Below, piece by piece: positions 45,770-54,607 of a DNA stretch of 64,000 bases. This stretch comes from DATLFA01 sp039934635 (GTDB lineage: Bacteria; Actinomycetota; Acidimicrobiia; Acidimicrobiales; WLNW01). The translations under genes and the position numbers were made by a program. The notes under the pieces are model-generated. The model was not told where the DNA came from and searched no databases. It was given only the letters and a program-made list of their open reading frames with translations. The DNA is taken from contig JBDTLT010000008.1 of assembly GCA_039934635.1 (NCBI GenBank), positions 11,124 to 75,123 of the forward strand, written 5' to 3'. The number at the start of each line of letters is the position of its first letter. Within the stretch, counting starts at the first letter, position 1.

Positions 45770-46639
45770 ATGAACATCGACCTGACTGCTGCTTCTGCGT
45801 TCATGACGACCCACGGTCGGCTGCTCGACCGCCGTCGCTTCGAGTCACTGCTCGGTGGCGCCGGCGCGGCGGAGGTGTTGGCCGCGCTCGATGGTTATCG
45901 CAATGCCGATGGTGGCTACGGCTGGGGGATCGAGCCCGACCTCCGCGCGGCGGAGAGTCAACCGGCCGGCGCGATGCACGCGCTCGAAGTGTTGGCCGAG
46001 CACGCGGTGATCACGCCTCGCTCCGTCGAGCTGTGTGATTGGCTCGACCGGCAGACGCTCGCCGACGGTGGGCTTCCGTTTGCGCTGCCAATCCGCGATG
46101 CGGCGGGATGCGCCCCGTTCTGGGCGGACGCCGACCAAACAGTGTCATCCCTTCAGGTCACCGCCCAGGTTGCAGCCAACGCGCAGCTCGTCGCGCGACA
46201 CGATCCTGCCGTCGCCGCGCATCGCTGGTTGGAGCGGGCCACCGACTACTGCGTGCGCGCCATCCGCGCCGTCGATACCGATCCGCATGCGTATGAGCTG
46301 CTGTTCGCACTGAGGTTTCTCGATGCGACGATTGAACGCGTGCCTGAGGCGCATGAGTTGCTCGAGCACCTCGGTCGTTTCATCCCGCCCGATGGCCGCG
46401 TACCCGTCGCCGGAGGGAGCGAGGGCGAAATGTTGCGCCCGCTCGATTTCGCGCCGCATGCCGGCCGTCCGGTGAGAGCCCTGTTCGCCAGTGATGTGAT
46501 CGACACGGACCTCGAGCGGCTGGCCGCACTGCAGCAGCCCGATGGCGGGTGGGTCGTCGACTACGCGTCGTTCTCGCCGATCGCCGCGCTCGAGTGGCGG
46601 GGCTACGCCACGGTCCGCGCGGTCGAGATCCTCCGTTAG
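45770..46639 (+). CDS. Alpha/alpha-toroid (prenyltransferase/squalene cyclase-like) protein
   Basis: 289 residues with repeated helix pairs and glycine turns resembling QW-type repeats: YRNADGGYGWGIEPD, LADGGLPFALP and LQQPDGGWVVDYASFSP. The fold is shared with terpene cyclases and prenyltransferases, but no DXDD-type catalytic motif is seen, so a catalytic role is doubtful. It starts 10 bp after the synthetase and ends 4 bp inside the convergent SnoaL-like gene. Function unknown. Confidence 0.7.
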   Translation: MNIDLTAASAFMTTHGRLLDRRRFESLLGGAGAAEVLAALDGYRNADGGYGWGIEPDLRAAESQPAGAMHALEVLAEHAVITPRSVELCDWLDRQTLADGGLPFALPIRDAAGCAPFWADADQTVSSLQVTAQVAANAQLVARHDPAVAAHRWLERATDYCVRAIRAVDTDPHAYELLFALRFLDATIERVPEAHELLEHLGRFIPPDGRVPVAGGSEGEMLRPLDFAPHAGRPVRALFASDVIDTDLERLAALQQPDGGWVVDYASFSPIAALEWRGYATVRAVEILR

Positions 46640-47022
46640 CTGATGTCACCCTTGCCGATCTGTTGCAAGAACCCGAGCGCGTCGTAGTAGTCGACACGGT
46701 GTGCGACGAGCCCGTCGTGTATCCGCATGCGCATGACGCCGCGGACCGCGATCTCGTGACCTTCGTATGTCGCGCGCATGGTGTAAGCGGCCGCGACCTT
46801 GTCGCCTTCGGTGAGCACGTCATCGATCTCGTAGCGCACGCCGGCGAAGCTGGCCAAGAAGTCGGGCAGCCGGCGCCGGTACTCGGTCTTGCCGGTGCAA
46901 CTCGATGACAATGCGGCGGTGTGTTCGTTGACGAAGTCGTCGGTGACGTGCGCGGCCACCGCATCGGCGTCGCCGGTGGCGAAAGCATCGAGATAGGAAC
47001 GAGCGACGTTGGCGGGGTCCAC
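46636..47022 (-). CDS. SnoaL-like/NTF2-fold protein
   Basis: 128 residues: VARSYLDAFATGDADAVAAHVTDDFVNEH, a central MRATYEGHEIAVRGVMRMRI and a C-terminal YYDALGFLQQIG strand-helix. The family covers polyketide cyclases, ketosteroid isomerases and many small-molecule hydratases. GTG 47022 lies 33 bp from operator site 2, which sits between this gene and the divergent ABC importer, so it may be co-regulated. Confidence 0.8.
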   Translation of the reverse strand: MDPANVARSYLDAFATGDADAVAAHVTDDFVNEHTAALSSSCTGKTEYRRRLPDFLASFAGVRYEIDDVLTEGDKVAAAYTMRATYEGHEIAVRGVMRMRIHDGLVAHRVDYYDALGFLQQIGKGDIS

Positions 47023-47054
47023 CGCGCAAATCCTGGCACAGGGCGTCGTGCTAT

Positions 47055-47071
47055 GGTCAGACCATCAGACC
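47055..47071. promoter_or_regulatory. Operator site 2 for the local GntR regulator
   Basis: GGTCAGACCATCAGACC differs from site 1 at one base. TGGTCAGACCA is a near-palindrome that fits TNGTNNNACNA. A TATGGT -10 candidate (47052-47057) overlaps it as in site 1. It lies in the divergent region between the SnoaL-like gene and the importer operon. Confidence 0.7.
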
Positions 47072-47205
47072 GTTGGCGCGTTCTGGTCGGGTGGCAGGCG
47101 CGGATCTCGTTGGCGGCGTGAGACAAAGTGTGGTTGGTTGCGGGTGTGCGGAACGTCCGGTGACAACGATCAGTGGTCGACGGCGTCGTTACTTGGAGGA
47201 CATCA

Positions 47206-48300
47206 GTGAAGAATCGGGCGAGATTCGGGTTGGTCGCAGTGTTGGTGGTGGCGGCACTCGTGGCGGCCGCCTGCGGCGATGACGGTGGGGACTCGAAGCC
47301 GGCGGACGTCAATACCACGTGTACGCAGAAGGCGGCCGATATCAAGAGCGTCGACTTCAACGGCGACGGCAAGTTCGTCGTGGGCGTGGCGACGCCCGGG
47401 CCACGCGACGATGGCGCGTACTACCAAGCGTTGGTCGAGTGCGTCGACCGCCTCGTAAAGGCCAACGGTGGCTCGTCGATCATCGTCGACAAGATCGCGC
47501 AGGCCGATGCCGGCACTCAGATCGAGAATCTGGCCAAGCAAAATCCGGACATCTTGGTGGTTGGCGCCAGCGAGATCGGCAAGCCTCTACCGGATCTGGC
47601 GAAGAAGTATTCGTCGATCTTCTGGTACTGCAACTGCGGTGCCGGCCAGCAGGCGAATCCCGACTATGCACAAAGCCAGGATGATGGGTCCGAGATCAAT
47701 TACACCGCGGGCTACGCGACGGGGCTGTTGTTGAAGGACAAGAAGAAGTCGACCGCCGCGTTCATCGGTAACACCGACGCGAATGGTTTCGAGGTCGAGT
47801 CCTTCGATGCGTTCAATCTCGGCCTTCAGGCGGTCGACGCTTCGTACAAAGCGACGTACTACGGCACCGGCAGCTTCGACGACGTGCCGAAGGCGACCGA
47901 GGCGTACAACAACGCCAAGGGCGCTGGTGTCGGTGCGATCTATCCGTTTCTGGGCGGCGCGCACGAGCCGATCGTCAAGTTGGCCAACAAGGACAAGCTC
48001 ATCACCATGAGCGCAGGTAAGAGCGACGCTTGTTCGAAGAAGGACATCACCTACGACATCGCCGTTCGCTTCGATGCCGGCGACTATCTGGACACCATAT
48101 TCAAGGAGATTCTGGCGGGTACGTACAAAGAGGGATCGATCCGTACCTTCCACGTCGGCAAGGACCCTCAGCCCGGGGCCAAGATCTGCAAGCCGACCAG
48201 CGATCAGACGAAAGCGCTCGATGCCGCGTACGCCGATGTCGCCTCGGGCAAGCTCGATGCGAAATTCTTCGAGATCAAGAAGAAGGCCTACAAGTTCTAG
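47206..48300 (+). CDS. BMP/PnrA-family substrate-binding lipoprotein
   Basis: 364 residues. Lipoprotein signal with the lipidated Cys at 23 in VAAACGDDGG. The mature part is a BMP-family periplasmic-type binding protein (FVVGVATPGPRDDGAYYQAL, IGNTDANGFEVESFDAFNLGLQ, GVGAIYPFLGGAHEPIV). BMP proteins usually bind purine nucleosides; related ones bind other heterocycles, so the ligand may be nitrogenous. GTG 47206 with GGAGGA upstream. ATPase and two permeases follow, as in the nucleoside importers. Confidence 0.9.
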   Translation: MKNRARFGLVAVLVVAALVAAACGDDGGDSKPADVNTTCTQKAADIKSVDFNGDGKFVVGVATPGPRDDGAYYQALVECVDRLVKANGGSSIIVDKIAQADAGTQIENLAKQNPDILVVGASEIGKPLPDLAKKYSSIFWYCNCGAGQQANPDYAQSQDDGSEINYTAGYATGLLLKDKKKSTAAFIGNTDANGFEVESFDAFNLGLQAVDASYKATYYGTGSFDDVPKATEAYNNAKGAGVGAIYPFLGGAHEPIVKLANKDKLITMSAGKSDACSKKDITYDIAVRFDAGDYLDTIFKEILAGTYKEGSIRTFHVGKDPQPGAKICKPTSDQTKALDAAYADVASGKLDAKFFEIKKKAYKF

Positions 48301-48342
48301 TCCGCACGTGCGGCGCGCAGACACGACAGCAGGGCAAGGTCG

Positions 48343-49908
48343 ATGACGAACTCTGCCCCACTCGTCGCACTGGTCGACATCACCAAGCGCTTCGGCGGGG
48401 TCGTGGCGTGTGATCGCGTCAACCTCTCGCTGCATCCCGGTGAGATCCACGGCGTGCTCGGGCAGAATGGCGCCGGCAAGTCGACGCTGATGAAGATCCT
48501 CATCGGGCTCGTGTTGCCTGAGTCCGGCGAAATCCATATCCGCGGTGTTGCGCACCGCATTCACGATCCGCAGGTCGCCGCGGCGCTCGGCATCGCGATG
48601 GTCCATCAACACTTCAGCCTCGTCGAGCCGTTGCGGGTCTGGGAGAACGTGGTGCTCGGCGAAGTCAGTGGTATCGACGCGGCGCGGGCACGGACCGACG
48701 TCCGCGAGATCGGAGAGCGCTATGGGCTCGAGGTCGATCCCGATGCGCGCGTGAGTGACCTGACCGCCGGGCAACGCCAACGTGTGGAGATCATCAAGTG
48801 TCTCCGGCGAGGCCCCTCGATCCTCGTCTTCGACGAACCGACGTCGGTGTTGACCCCCGCAGAATCACTCGAACTCTTCGCGGTGCTCCGACGCGTCGTG
48901 CAGGAAGAGCAGCGCGCGGTAGCCCTCGTCAGCCACAAGCTCGACGAGATCCTTCACGCCACCGATCGGGTGACCATCATGCGCAGTGGGCGTGTCGTTG
49001 CGTCGATACCCACGTCCGAAGCCACCGCGCCGTCGTTGGCGCGGGCGATGGTGGGACGCGATGTCGTGTTGCGATCGCAGAGCGCCGCCGCGTTCGGTCT
49101 CGTCGAAATGATCGCCGATGAGCTTGCGCTCGAGGCACCCACTGTCGGGGCAGCAGCGGCGGCACCCGCGGTGCTGAAGATCGTCGACGCGTGCGCCCGC
49201 GGCGCCGGTCGGCGCACGCTGCTCGACGGTCTGTCGCTCGAAGTGCACCCCGGTGAGATCGTCGGCATCGCCGGCGTCGAGGGCAATGGGCAAGCCGCCC
49301 TGGGCGATCTGCTGTCGAGCTTGCTCGAACTGGAGTCGGGCACCGTCGAGGTGAACGGTGAGGCGGTGCCGACGGGCAAGGCGGGCGCGATGGCCGACGC
49401 CGGCGTCGGTGTCATCCCCGAGGACCGACACGCGTCGGGCTGTGTCCTCGAAATGACCGTCGCCGAGAATCTGGTGCTCGACGCACCGCATGCGCTGGCC
49501 CGCCACGGACTGCTCGATCGACGGGCCGTCCGCGACCGGGCGGCGCGACTCATCGACGAGTTCGACATCCAAGCGTCGTCACCCGAGGCGCCGATGTCGT
49601 CGTTGTCGGGCGGCAATCAACAACGCGTCGTTCTGGCCCGAGAGTTGTCGCGGCAGCCGAAGGTGCTCGTCGCCGCCCAGCCGACTCGAGGTCTCGATGT
49701 GGGCGCTATCGAGTACATGGGCCAGCGGCTGCGGGCGGCGGCCGACGCCGGAGTCGGTGTGCTGCTCGTGTCGAGCGAACTCGAAGAAATTCTCGCGCTG
49801 TCGGACCGCGTTGTGGTCTTGTACCGCGGTCGCATCATCGGCGAGATGTCACGCCACGACGTCGACCTCGAGCGCCTCGGCTTGCTGATGGGGGGCGAAG
49901 CGGCGTGA
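48343..49908 (+). CDS. ABC importer ATPase with two nucleotide-binding domains
   Basis: 521 residues. NBD1 has Walker A GQNGAGKST at 40-48, Q-loop Q89, signature LTAGQRQRVE at 140-149 (Thr-Ala instead of Ser-x), Walker B ILVFDEPTS with D164/E165 and H198. NBD2 has a degenerate Walker A (GVEGNGQAAL, no Lys) but an intact signature LSGGNQQRVVLAREL. This asymmetry is normal for sugar/nucleoside importers of the BMP class. It overlaps the first permease by 4 bp. Confidence 0.93.
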   Translation: MTNSAPLVALVDITKRFGGVVACDRVNLSLHPGEIHGVLGQNGAGKSTLMKILIGLVLPESGEIHIRGVAHRIHDPQVAAALGIAMVHQHFSLVEPLRVWENVVLGEVSGIDAARARTDVREIGERYGLEVDPDARVSDLTAGQRQRVEIIKCLRRGPSILVFDEPTSVLTPAESLELFAVLRRVVQEEQRAVALVSHKLDEILHATDRVTIMRSGRVVASIPTSEATAPSLARAMVGRDVVLRSQSAAAFGLVEMIADELALEAPTVGAAAAAPAVLKIVDACARGAGRRTLLDGLSLEVHPGEIVGIAGVEGNGQAALGDLLSSLLELESGTVEVNGEAVPTGKAGAMADAGVGVIPEDRHASGCVLEMTVAENLVLDAPHALARHGLLDRRAVRDRAARLIDEFDIQASSPEAPMSSLSGGNQQRVVLARELSRQPKVLVAAQPTRGLDVGAIEYMGQRLRAAADAGVGVLLVSSELEEILALSDRVVVLYRGRIIGEMSRHDVDLERLGLLMGGEAA

Positions 49909-51029
49909 CCGCGACCATCACCGAGGCCGAGGCGACGGAGGTCGCCGGGCCGTCGAAGCTGCGAGACGCGGTCATCGTCGCGGCCATCTATCTGGCTTCG
50001 ATCGTCGGTGCACTGATCTTGTCGGCGTTGCTCGTCGGTGTCACCGGGGGTTCGTGGCGCAAGGTCTTCAGCGCGTTGATCGACGGCAGCGTGCGCAACG
50101 ACGGCGCGTGGGGTCAGACCCTCAGCGGGATGGCGCCGCTCCTCATCGTGGCCACTGGCGCGATCGTGTCGACGCGCGCGGGTCTCGTCAATATCGGCCA
50201 GGAAGGACAGCTGCTCGTCGGCGCAGTGTTTGCGGCATATCTCGGCAATCACATGTCCGGGCCGGGCCCGTTGGTCATCGGGTGCGCGCTGGTGTTCGGC
50301 GCGTTCGGCGGCGCGCTGTGGGCGGGCATCGCGGCCGCATTGCGCTTTGGCCGTGGTGTGCCCGAGGTGCTGTCGACGCTGCTCTTGGTTTTCGTCGCGT
50401 TCCCGCTGTTGGACTACGCGCTGCGCTACAAGTCGCTGCTGCTCGACAACGATCCCACGGTCAAACAACAACTCAACACCGGCACGCAACTGCCGTCCGA
50501 TCGCCGGCTGCCGCGAATCGATTTCTTCGGCAACGAGTTCCACTTCGGCGTGATCATCGCGCTCGTCGTCGTGTTGCTCGGCGCGCTCGTGCTCGCGCGC
50601 ACGGTGTGGGGGTTCCGGTTGCGCATGTTCGGGTTGAATCCCCGCACCGCGCAGCGCATGGGGGTCTCCGCAGTGGTGATGGGCACGGCCGCGTTGGTCG
50701 TCTCCGGTGCACTTGCCGGCCTCGCGGGTGGCGTGTTGCTCGCCGGGACGCCTGACTATCGCATCACCGTCGGCTACTCGCGCAGCTTCGGTTGGAACGG
50801 GCTACTCGTCGCGTTGCTGGCCCGCAATCGGCCGTTGCTGGTGATCCCCATGGCCTTCGTGTTCGCCGCGCTGCGCACCGGCTCGAACTACCTCGGGGCC
50901 ACCGGCGTCGCGCGGGACATCGTCGATGTCGTGCAAGCTCTGCTCGTGCTGGCGTTGCTCATTCCTCCCGCGGTGCTCTTCATCCGCGACCGGCGTCGCG
51001 CCGTTGCGGCGACGAGCGCGAGGGTCTGA
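49905..51029 (+). CDS. ABC importer permease 1 (BMP/nucleoside type)
   Basis: 374 residues with about eight to ten hydrophobic segments. The family motif GLVNIGQEGQLLVGAVFAAYLG is present, as is FGWNGLLVALLARN near the C-terminal half, matching BmpB/NupB-like permeases. GTG start overlapping the ATPase stop. Confidence 0.9.
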   Translation: MTATITEAEATEVAGPSKLRDAVIVAAIYLASIVGALILSALLVGVTGGSWRKVFSALIDGSVRNDGAWGQTLSGMAPLLIVATGAIVSTRAGLVNIGQEGQLLVGAVFAAYLGNHMSGPGPLVIGCALVFGAFGGALWAGIAAALRFGRGVPEVLSTLLLVFVAFPLLDYALRYKSLLLDNDPTVKQQLNTGTQLPSDRRLPRIDFFGNEFHFGVIIALVVVLLGALVLARTVWGFRLRMFGLNPRTAQRMGVSAVVMGTAALVVSGALAGLAGGVLLAGTPDYRITVGYSRSFGWNGLLVALLARNRPLLVIPMAFVFAALRTGSNYLGATGVARDIVDVVQALLVLALLIPPAVLFIRDRRRAVAATSARV

Positions 51030-51033
51030 CCCG

Positions 51034-51957
51034 ATGTCGTTTTTCACTGCAGTGTGGGACATCTTCAGCACGGGCTCGTTGTACGGCAGCACGACGCGCC
51101 TCGCGGTGTTTCTCGCCCTCGCCGCCGCCGGCGAATGGGTCGCGGAACGCGCCGGCACGCTGAACATCTCGGTCGAAGGCATGTGTCTGGTCGCGGCGTT
51201 TGCCGGCGTCGCGGGCTCGGACGTCACCCACTCCGCGGTCGGTGGTGTCGCCTTCGGCATGTTTGCCGGCGTCGTCGTTGCCTCGATACAGGGGAACATG
51301 AGTCATCGCCTCACCGCCAACCAGTTCGTCGTCGGTCTCGCGATCAACGTGCTCGCCCTCGGTCTGACGTCGTTTCTGCGGCAGCAGGTCGATCTCGATG
51401 TCAGGGCCGCGGGCACGTTCCCCGGAGCGAGCCATCTACCGGGCGTGCTCCGCGAAGTGTTCGATCAACGATGGACCGCGTACTTGGCCATACCTGCGAT
51501 CGCCGGGTGTTGGTGGCTCGTGTACCGCACGCGCTGGGGCCTCGAAGTGCGGGCAGTCGGGGAGAATCCGCAGTCCGCGGACGTGTCCGGCATCCATGTG
51601 AATCGTCGACGGCGAGAGGCGATTCTCGTGTGCGGTGCGATGTGTGGTCTCGCGGGTTCCTACATCGCGGTCGACACGAGCGGCTTCTCGCCGAACATGA
51701 CGAGTGGGCGCGGCTACATCGCGATCGCTGCCGTCATCTTTGGCGGGTGGACGCTCCGCGGCGCGCTGGCCGGCTGTGTGCTCTTCGGTGGCGCCGAGGC
51801 ATTGACGCTCGTGGTGCAGCGCCTGGAGTTGGATGTCAACCGCCAGTTCTTGCAAGCGTTTCCCTATCTCGTCACGCTGGTCGTCATGGCGGTGTTCGCC
51901 AAGCGCACGCGCCAACCGCAGGCGTTGGCGCAGCCTTTCGTGCGAGGGCTGACGTGA
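51034..51957 (+). CDS. ABC importer permease 2 (BMP/nucleoside type)
   Basis: 307 residues with about eight membrane segments. AERAGTLNISVEGMCLVAAF is the counterpart of the GLVNIGQEG motif in permease 1, and GYIAIAAVIFGGW is typical of the second permease. The frame is open upstream into permease 1, but ATG 51034 fits the family start. It ends 7 bp before the reductase gene, so both are likely in one transcript. Confidence 0.9.
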   Translation: MSFFTAVWDIFSTGSLYGSTTRLAVFLALAAAGEWVAERAGTLNISVEGMCLVAAFAGVAGSDVTHSAVGGVAFGMFAGVVVASIQGNMSHRLTANQFVVGLAINVLALGLTSFLRQQVDLDVRAAGTFPGASHLPGVLREVFDQRWTAYLAIPAIAGCWWLVYRTRWGLEVRAVGENPQSADVSGIHVNRRRREAILVCGAMCGLAGSYIAVDTSGFSPNMTSGRGYIAIAAVIFGGWTLRGALAGCVLFGGAEALTLVVQRLELDVNRQFLQAFPYLVTLVVMAVFAKRTRQPQALAQPFVRGLT

Positions 51958-51964
51958 CCGCATC

Positions 51965-52987
51965 ATGAAAGCAATGCTGTATCACCGCACCGGTGGGCCC
52001 GAGGTGCTCGAGTACGCGGACGTAGCCGACCCTCAGCCGGGAGCGAAAGATGTGATCATCGCGGTCGCGGCTACTGCGCTCAACCATCTCGACATCGTGC
52101 AGCGCAACGGCTGGTTCACCATGCCCGGGTTTCGCTTTCCGCACATCGCGGGGATGGACGTCGCGGGCACAGTGGTTGTGGTGGGGAGCGACGTCGAGCG
52201 GTTCGCGGTCGGCGATCGTGTGGTCGCGGATCCCTCGCTCGTGGGCGTGCCGGTCGGGTCCAAGCTGGACGATGGCGACGACCTGTTCATTCTGGGCGCG
52301 ACGGTCGATGGCGGCTACGCGGAGCTCTGTCTCGTCCCGGAAACGCACCTCCATCGCGTGCCGGCGTCGATCTCTCTCGCGGCCGCGGCGACGTTTCCCA
52401 CTTGCTACCTGACGGTGTGGCACGCCCTGTTCGCCGTCGGCGAGCTCACCGCAGGGGAGACCGTCATGATCCACGCCGCCGGCTCGGGCACCGGCGTCGC
52501 AGCCATCCAGTTCGCGAAGCAGCGCGGTGCGACGGTCATCGCGACGGCGGGCTCTGACGCGAAGTGCGAACGGGCGCTGACCATCGGTTGTGATTTCGTC
52601 TGCAACAACCGCACCACTGACGTCGCCGCGTTTGCGCGTGACGTCACCGACGGCCGCGGTGTCGACATGGTGTTCGACCACATCGGCCCGGCCCTGTTCG
52701 AGGCCTCGTTCTACTCCTTGGCCACACGAGGGCGCTTTGTCACGTGCGGCAACACGAGCGGCGATCAGTTGACCGTGCCGTCGATCGGCCACATGTACCA
52801 CTCGGGCCTTCGCATATTGGGCAGCGATCCCTATCGCAACGACGAGTTCGAGCCTGCGTGGCGCGCGTTTTGCGACGGTACGTTCGACGCGGTCGTCGAC
52901 AGCGAGTTCCCACTCGCCGAAGCCGGTGCGGCGCAACAGAAGATGCTCACGTCGGACTTCTTCGGCAAGATCCTCTTGCGGCCCTGA
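51965..52987 (+). CDS. MDR-superfamily NAD(P)H-dependent reductase
   Basis: 340 residues: MKAMLYHRTGGPEVLEYADV (quinone-oxidoreductase type start), PHIAGMDVAGTVVVVG, nucleotide-binding AAGSGTGVAAIQFAKQRGA and DMVFDHIGP. No structural-zinc Cys cluster or catalytic zinc His/Cys set is visible, so it should act as a zinc-free enoyl or quinone reductase. Last gene of the importer operon behind operator 2, so it probably acts on the imported compound. Confidence 0.86.
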   Translation: MKAMLYHRTGGPEVLEYADVADPQPGAKDVIIAVAATALNHLDIVQRNGWFTMPGFRFPHIAGMDVAGTVVVVGSDVERFAVGDRVVADPSLVGVPVGSKLDDGDDLFILGATVDGGYAELCLVPETHLHRVPASISLAAAATFPTCYLTVWHALFAVGELTAGETVMIHAAGSGTGVAAIQFAKQRGATVIATAGSDAKCERALTIGCDFVCNNRTTDVAAFARDVTDGRGVDMVFDHIGPALFEASFYSLATRGRFVTCGNTSGDQLTVPSIGHMYHSGLRILGSDPYRNDEFEPAWRAFCDGTFDAVVDSEFPLAEAGAAQQKMLTSDFFGKILLRP

Positions 52988-53031
52988 CGAGCGGTCGCCG
53001 GCGTCGAAACAGACGCGAAACAATCCTGCCG

Positions 53032-53037
53032 TAATCT
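53032..53037 (+). promoter_or_regulatory. -10 box (TAATCT) of the acetamidase/formamidase gene
   Basis: TAATCT ends 6 nt before the ATG at 53044; leaderless spacing. Confidence 0.45.
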
Positions 53038-53043
53038 GTCGCC

Positions 53044-53997
53044 ATGGCGGGCGCCGGCGCACAACACCACCTCCGGGCCACCCCCGACACGTGCTACTGG
53101 GGGTACATCGACCGCGATCAACCGCCGGTCCTGTCGATCGCACCCGGCGATGTCGTCGAGGTCGAAGCCGTGACCCACCACGCCGGCGACGCGCCCGATC
53201 TGCTCATGGACGACGACTTGCGCACGCTGTGGGCCGCCATCCCTCCCGAGCAACGGGCGCCGGGAGTGCACGTGATGACCGGGCCGATCGAAGTGCGCGG
53301 GGCACGTCCGGGCGACGCGGTCGTGGTGCGCATCATCGACATGAAGCCGCGCATGCCCTACGGGTCCAACCTCGCGGCGCATTGGGGATTGCTCTACAAG
53401 AAGTTCGCCAAAGAACGCGTGACGATCTACGAGCTCGACGGTCCTCCGGCAAGCGGTGACTTCAGCGCGACCGCGCGTCCGTTGTTCGGCTTCGACTTCA
53501 CCGGTCGCTCGCTCTACGACATGCCGGGGTTCATCACCGACCCCGACCCGGCGGCGCGCCAACCGTTCTCCCGTCACGTTGCGATACCGGTGCGGCCGCA
53601 CTTCGGGGTGATGGGTGTGGCGCCGGCCCAATCGGGACGGCTGTCGAGCGTGCCGCCCGGCGTCTTTGGCGGCAACGTCGACAATTGGCGCCTCGGCCCG
53701 GGCGCCACCATGCGCTACCCGGTCTTCGTCGACGGCGCGAACCTCTACGTGGGCGATCCCCATTTCGCGCAGGGCGACGGCGAGGTGTGTGGCACCGCCA
53801 TCGAGGCGTCGCTGACGGCGCGCATCGAGATCTCGATCGAGCGCGGCGCGCCGGTGACCGCGCCGCAACTCGAGACCGACACCCATTGGTTCACTCACGG
53901 CTTCGGCGACGATCTCGACGAGGCGATGACGATGGCGGTCGAACAGATGCTGGCACTGTTGCAAGACCGCTTCTCGCTCACCGCAGACGACGCCTAG
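53044..53997 (+). CDS. Acetamidase/formamidase family protein
   Basis: 317 residues: YWGYIDRDQPPVLSIAPGDVVEVEAV, MTGPIEVRGARPGDAVVVRI, and VPPGVFGGNVDNWRLGPGATMRYPVFVDGANLYVGD followed by GDGEVCGTAIE, which is the FmdA/AmdA core. The family hydrolyses formamide, acetamide and small amides to ammonia and acid. In the context of a hydantoinase it could process the amide released later in the pathway. No operator copy was found in front of it. Confidence 0.88.
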   Translation: MAGAGAQHHLRATPDTCYWGYIDRDQPPVLSIAPGDVVEVEAVTHHAGDAPDLLMDDDLRTLWAAIPPEQRAPGVHVMTGPIEVRGARPGDAVVVRIIDMKPRMPYGSNLAAHWGLLYKKFAKERVTIYELDGPPASGDFSATARPLFGFDFTGRSLYDMPGFITDPDPAARQPFSRHVAIPVRPHFGVMGVAPAQSGRLSSVPPGVFGGNVDNWRLGPGATMRYPVFVDGANLYVGDPHFAQGDGEVCGTAIEASLTARIEISIERGAPVTAPQLETDTHWFTHGFGDDLDEAMTMAVEQMLALLQDRFSLTADDA

Positions 53998-54001
53998 CTT
54001 G

Positions 54002-54016
54002 TGCGGCTCCGCCGCA
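54002..54016. terminator. Hairpin between convergent acetamidase and ppa genes
   Basis: TGCGGC-TCC-GCCGCA, followed by a second short hairpin (CGGC/GCCG), 5 bp after the acetamidase stop and 67 bp before the ppa stop. No T-run. Confidence 0.4.
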
Positions 54017-54082
54017 ACGGATTGGCGGCTGCGCCGCGGAATGAAGAACGGGCGGCGCGTCACGGCCCGCGCTCCGCGCGAC

Positions 54083-54607
54083 CTACTCCGGATCGGGAAC
54101 GCCCTTGCGGGCTTCCATGATGATCTCTTTGGCGCGCGCGGAGTTGCCCCACTCGCTGTTCTCGGTCGACTTGCCCGGTTCGAGCGCCTTGTAGACCTCG
54201 AAGAAGTGATGGATCTCGGCTCGCAGGTGCATCGCGATGTTGTAGAGATCTTGGAGGTGATCCCATCGGGGGTCGCCGAAGGGCACCGCCAACACCTTGG
54301 CATCGGGCCCCGCCTCGTCGCGCATCTCGAGCACGGCGATCGGCCGCGCCCAGATGTGACAACCGGGGAACACCGGCTCGTCCATGATCACCAACACGTC
54401 GAGAGGGTCGCCGTCGCCGGCCAGCGATTGCGGGATGAATCCGTAGTTGGCCGGATAGCGAGTGGCGGTGAACAGGGTGCGATCGAGCCACACCGCGCCC
54501 GTCTCGTCGTCGAGCTCGTACTTGTTGCGCGAGTCCTTGGGGATCTCGACGATCACTTCGATGCGGTCGGGATACGGCGGACCTGGCTTATGGCCGATCG
54601 AACTCAT
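54083..54607 (-). CDS. ppa: Inorganic pyrophosphatase
   Basis: 174 residues, family I soluble pyrophosphatase. Active-site residues visible: E21 in VIVEIPKDSRNKYE, D65, D67 and D70 in GDGDPLD, and D102 in EAGPDAKV. The reading frame is open far upstream inside terC, but ATG 54607 follows GGAGGAAT closely and fits the family start. The ATG overlaps the terC stop, so the two are coupled. Confidence 0.95.
   Translation of the reverse strand: MSSIGHKPGPPYPDRIEVIVEIPKDSRNKYELDDETGAVWLDRTLFTATRYPANYGFIPQSLAGDGDPLDVLVIMDEPVFPGCHIWARPIAVLEMRDEAGPDAKVLAVPFGDPRWDHLQDLYNIAMHLRAEIHHFFEVYKALEPGKSTENSEWGNSARAKEIIMEARKGVPDPE

Noticed and set aside
35394..53997. Assignment of the island to creatinine or carnitine degradation
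   Set aside because: HyuAB, an amidohydrolase, a CaiC-like ligase and a CntA-like oxygenase each point to one of these pathways, but the other diagnostic enzymes (such as N-carbamoylsarcosine amidase or a CntB reductase) are missing, so no substrate is named.
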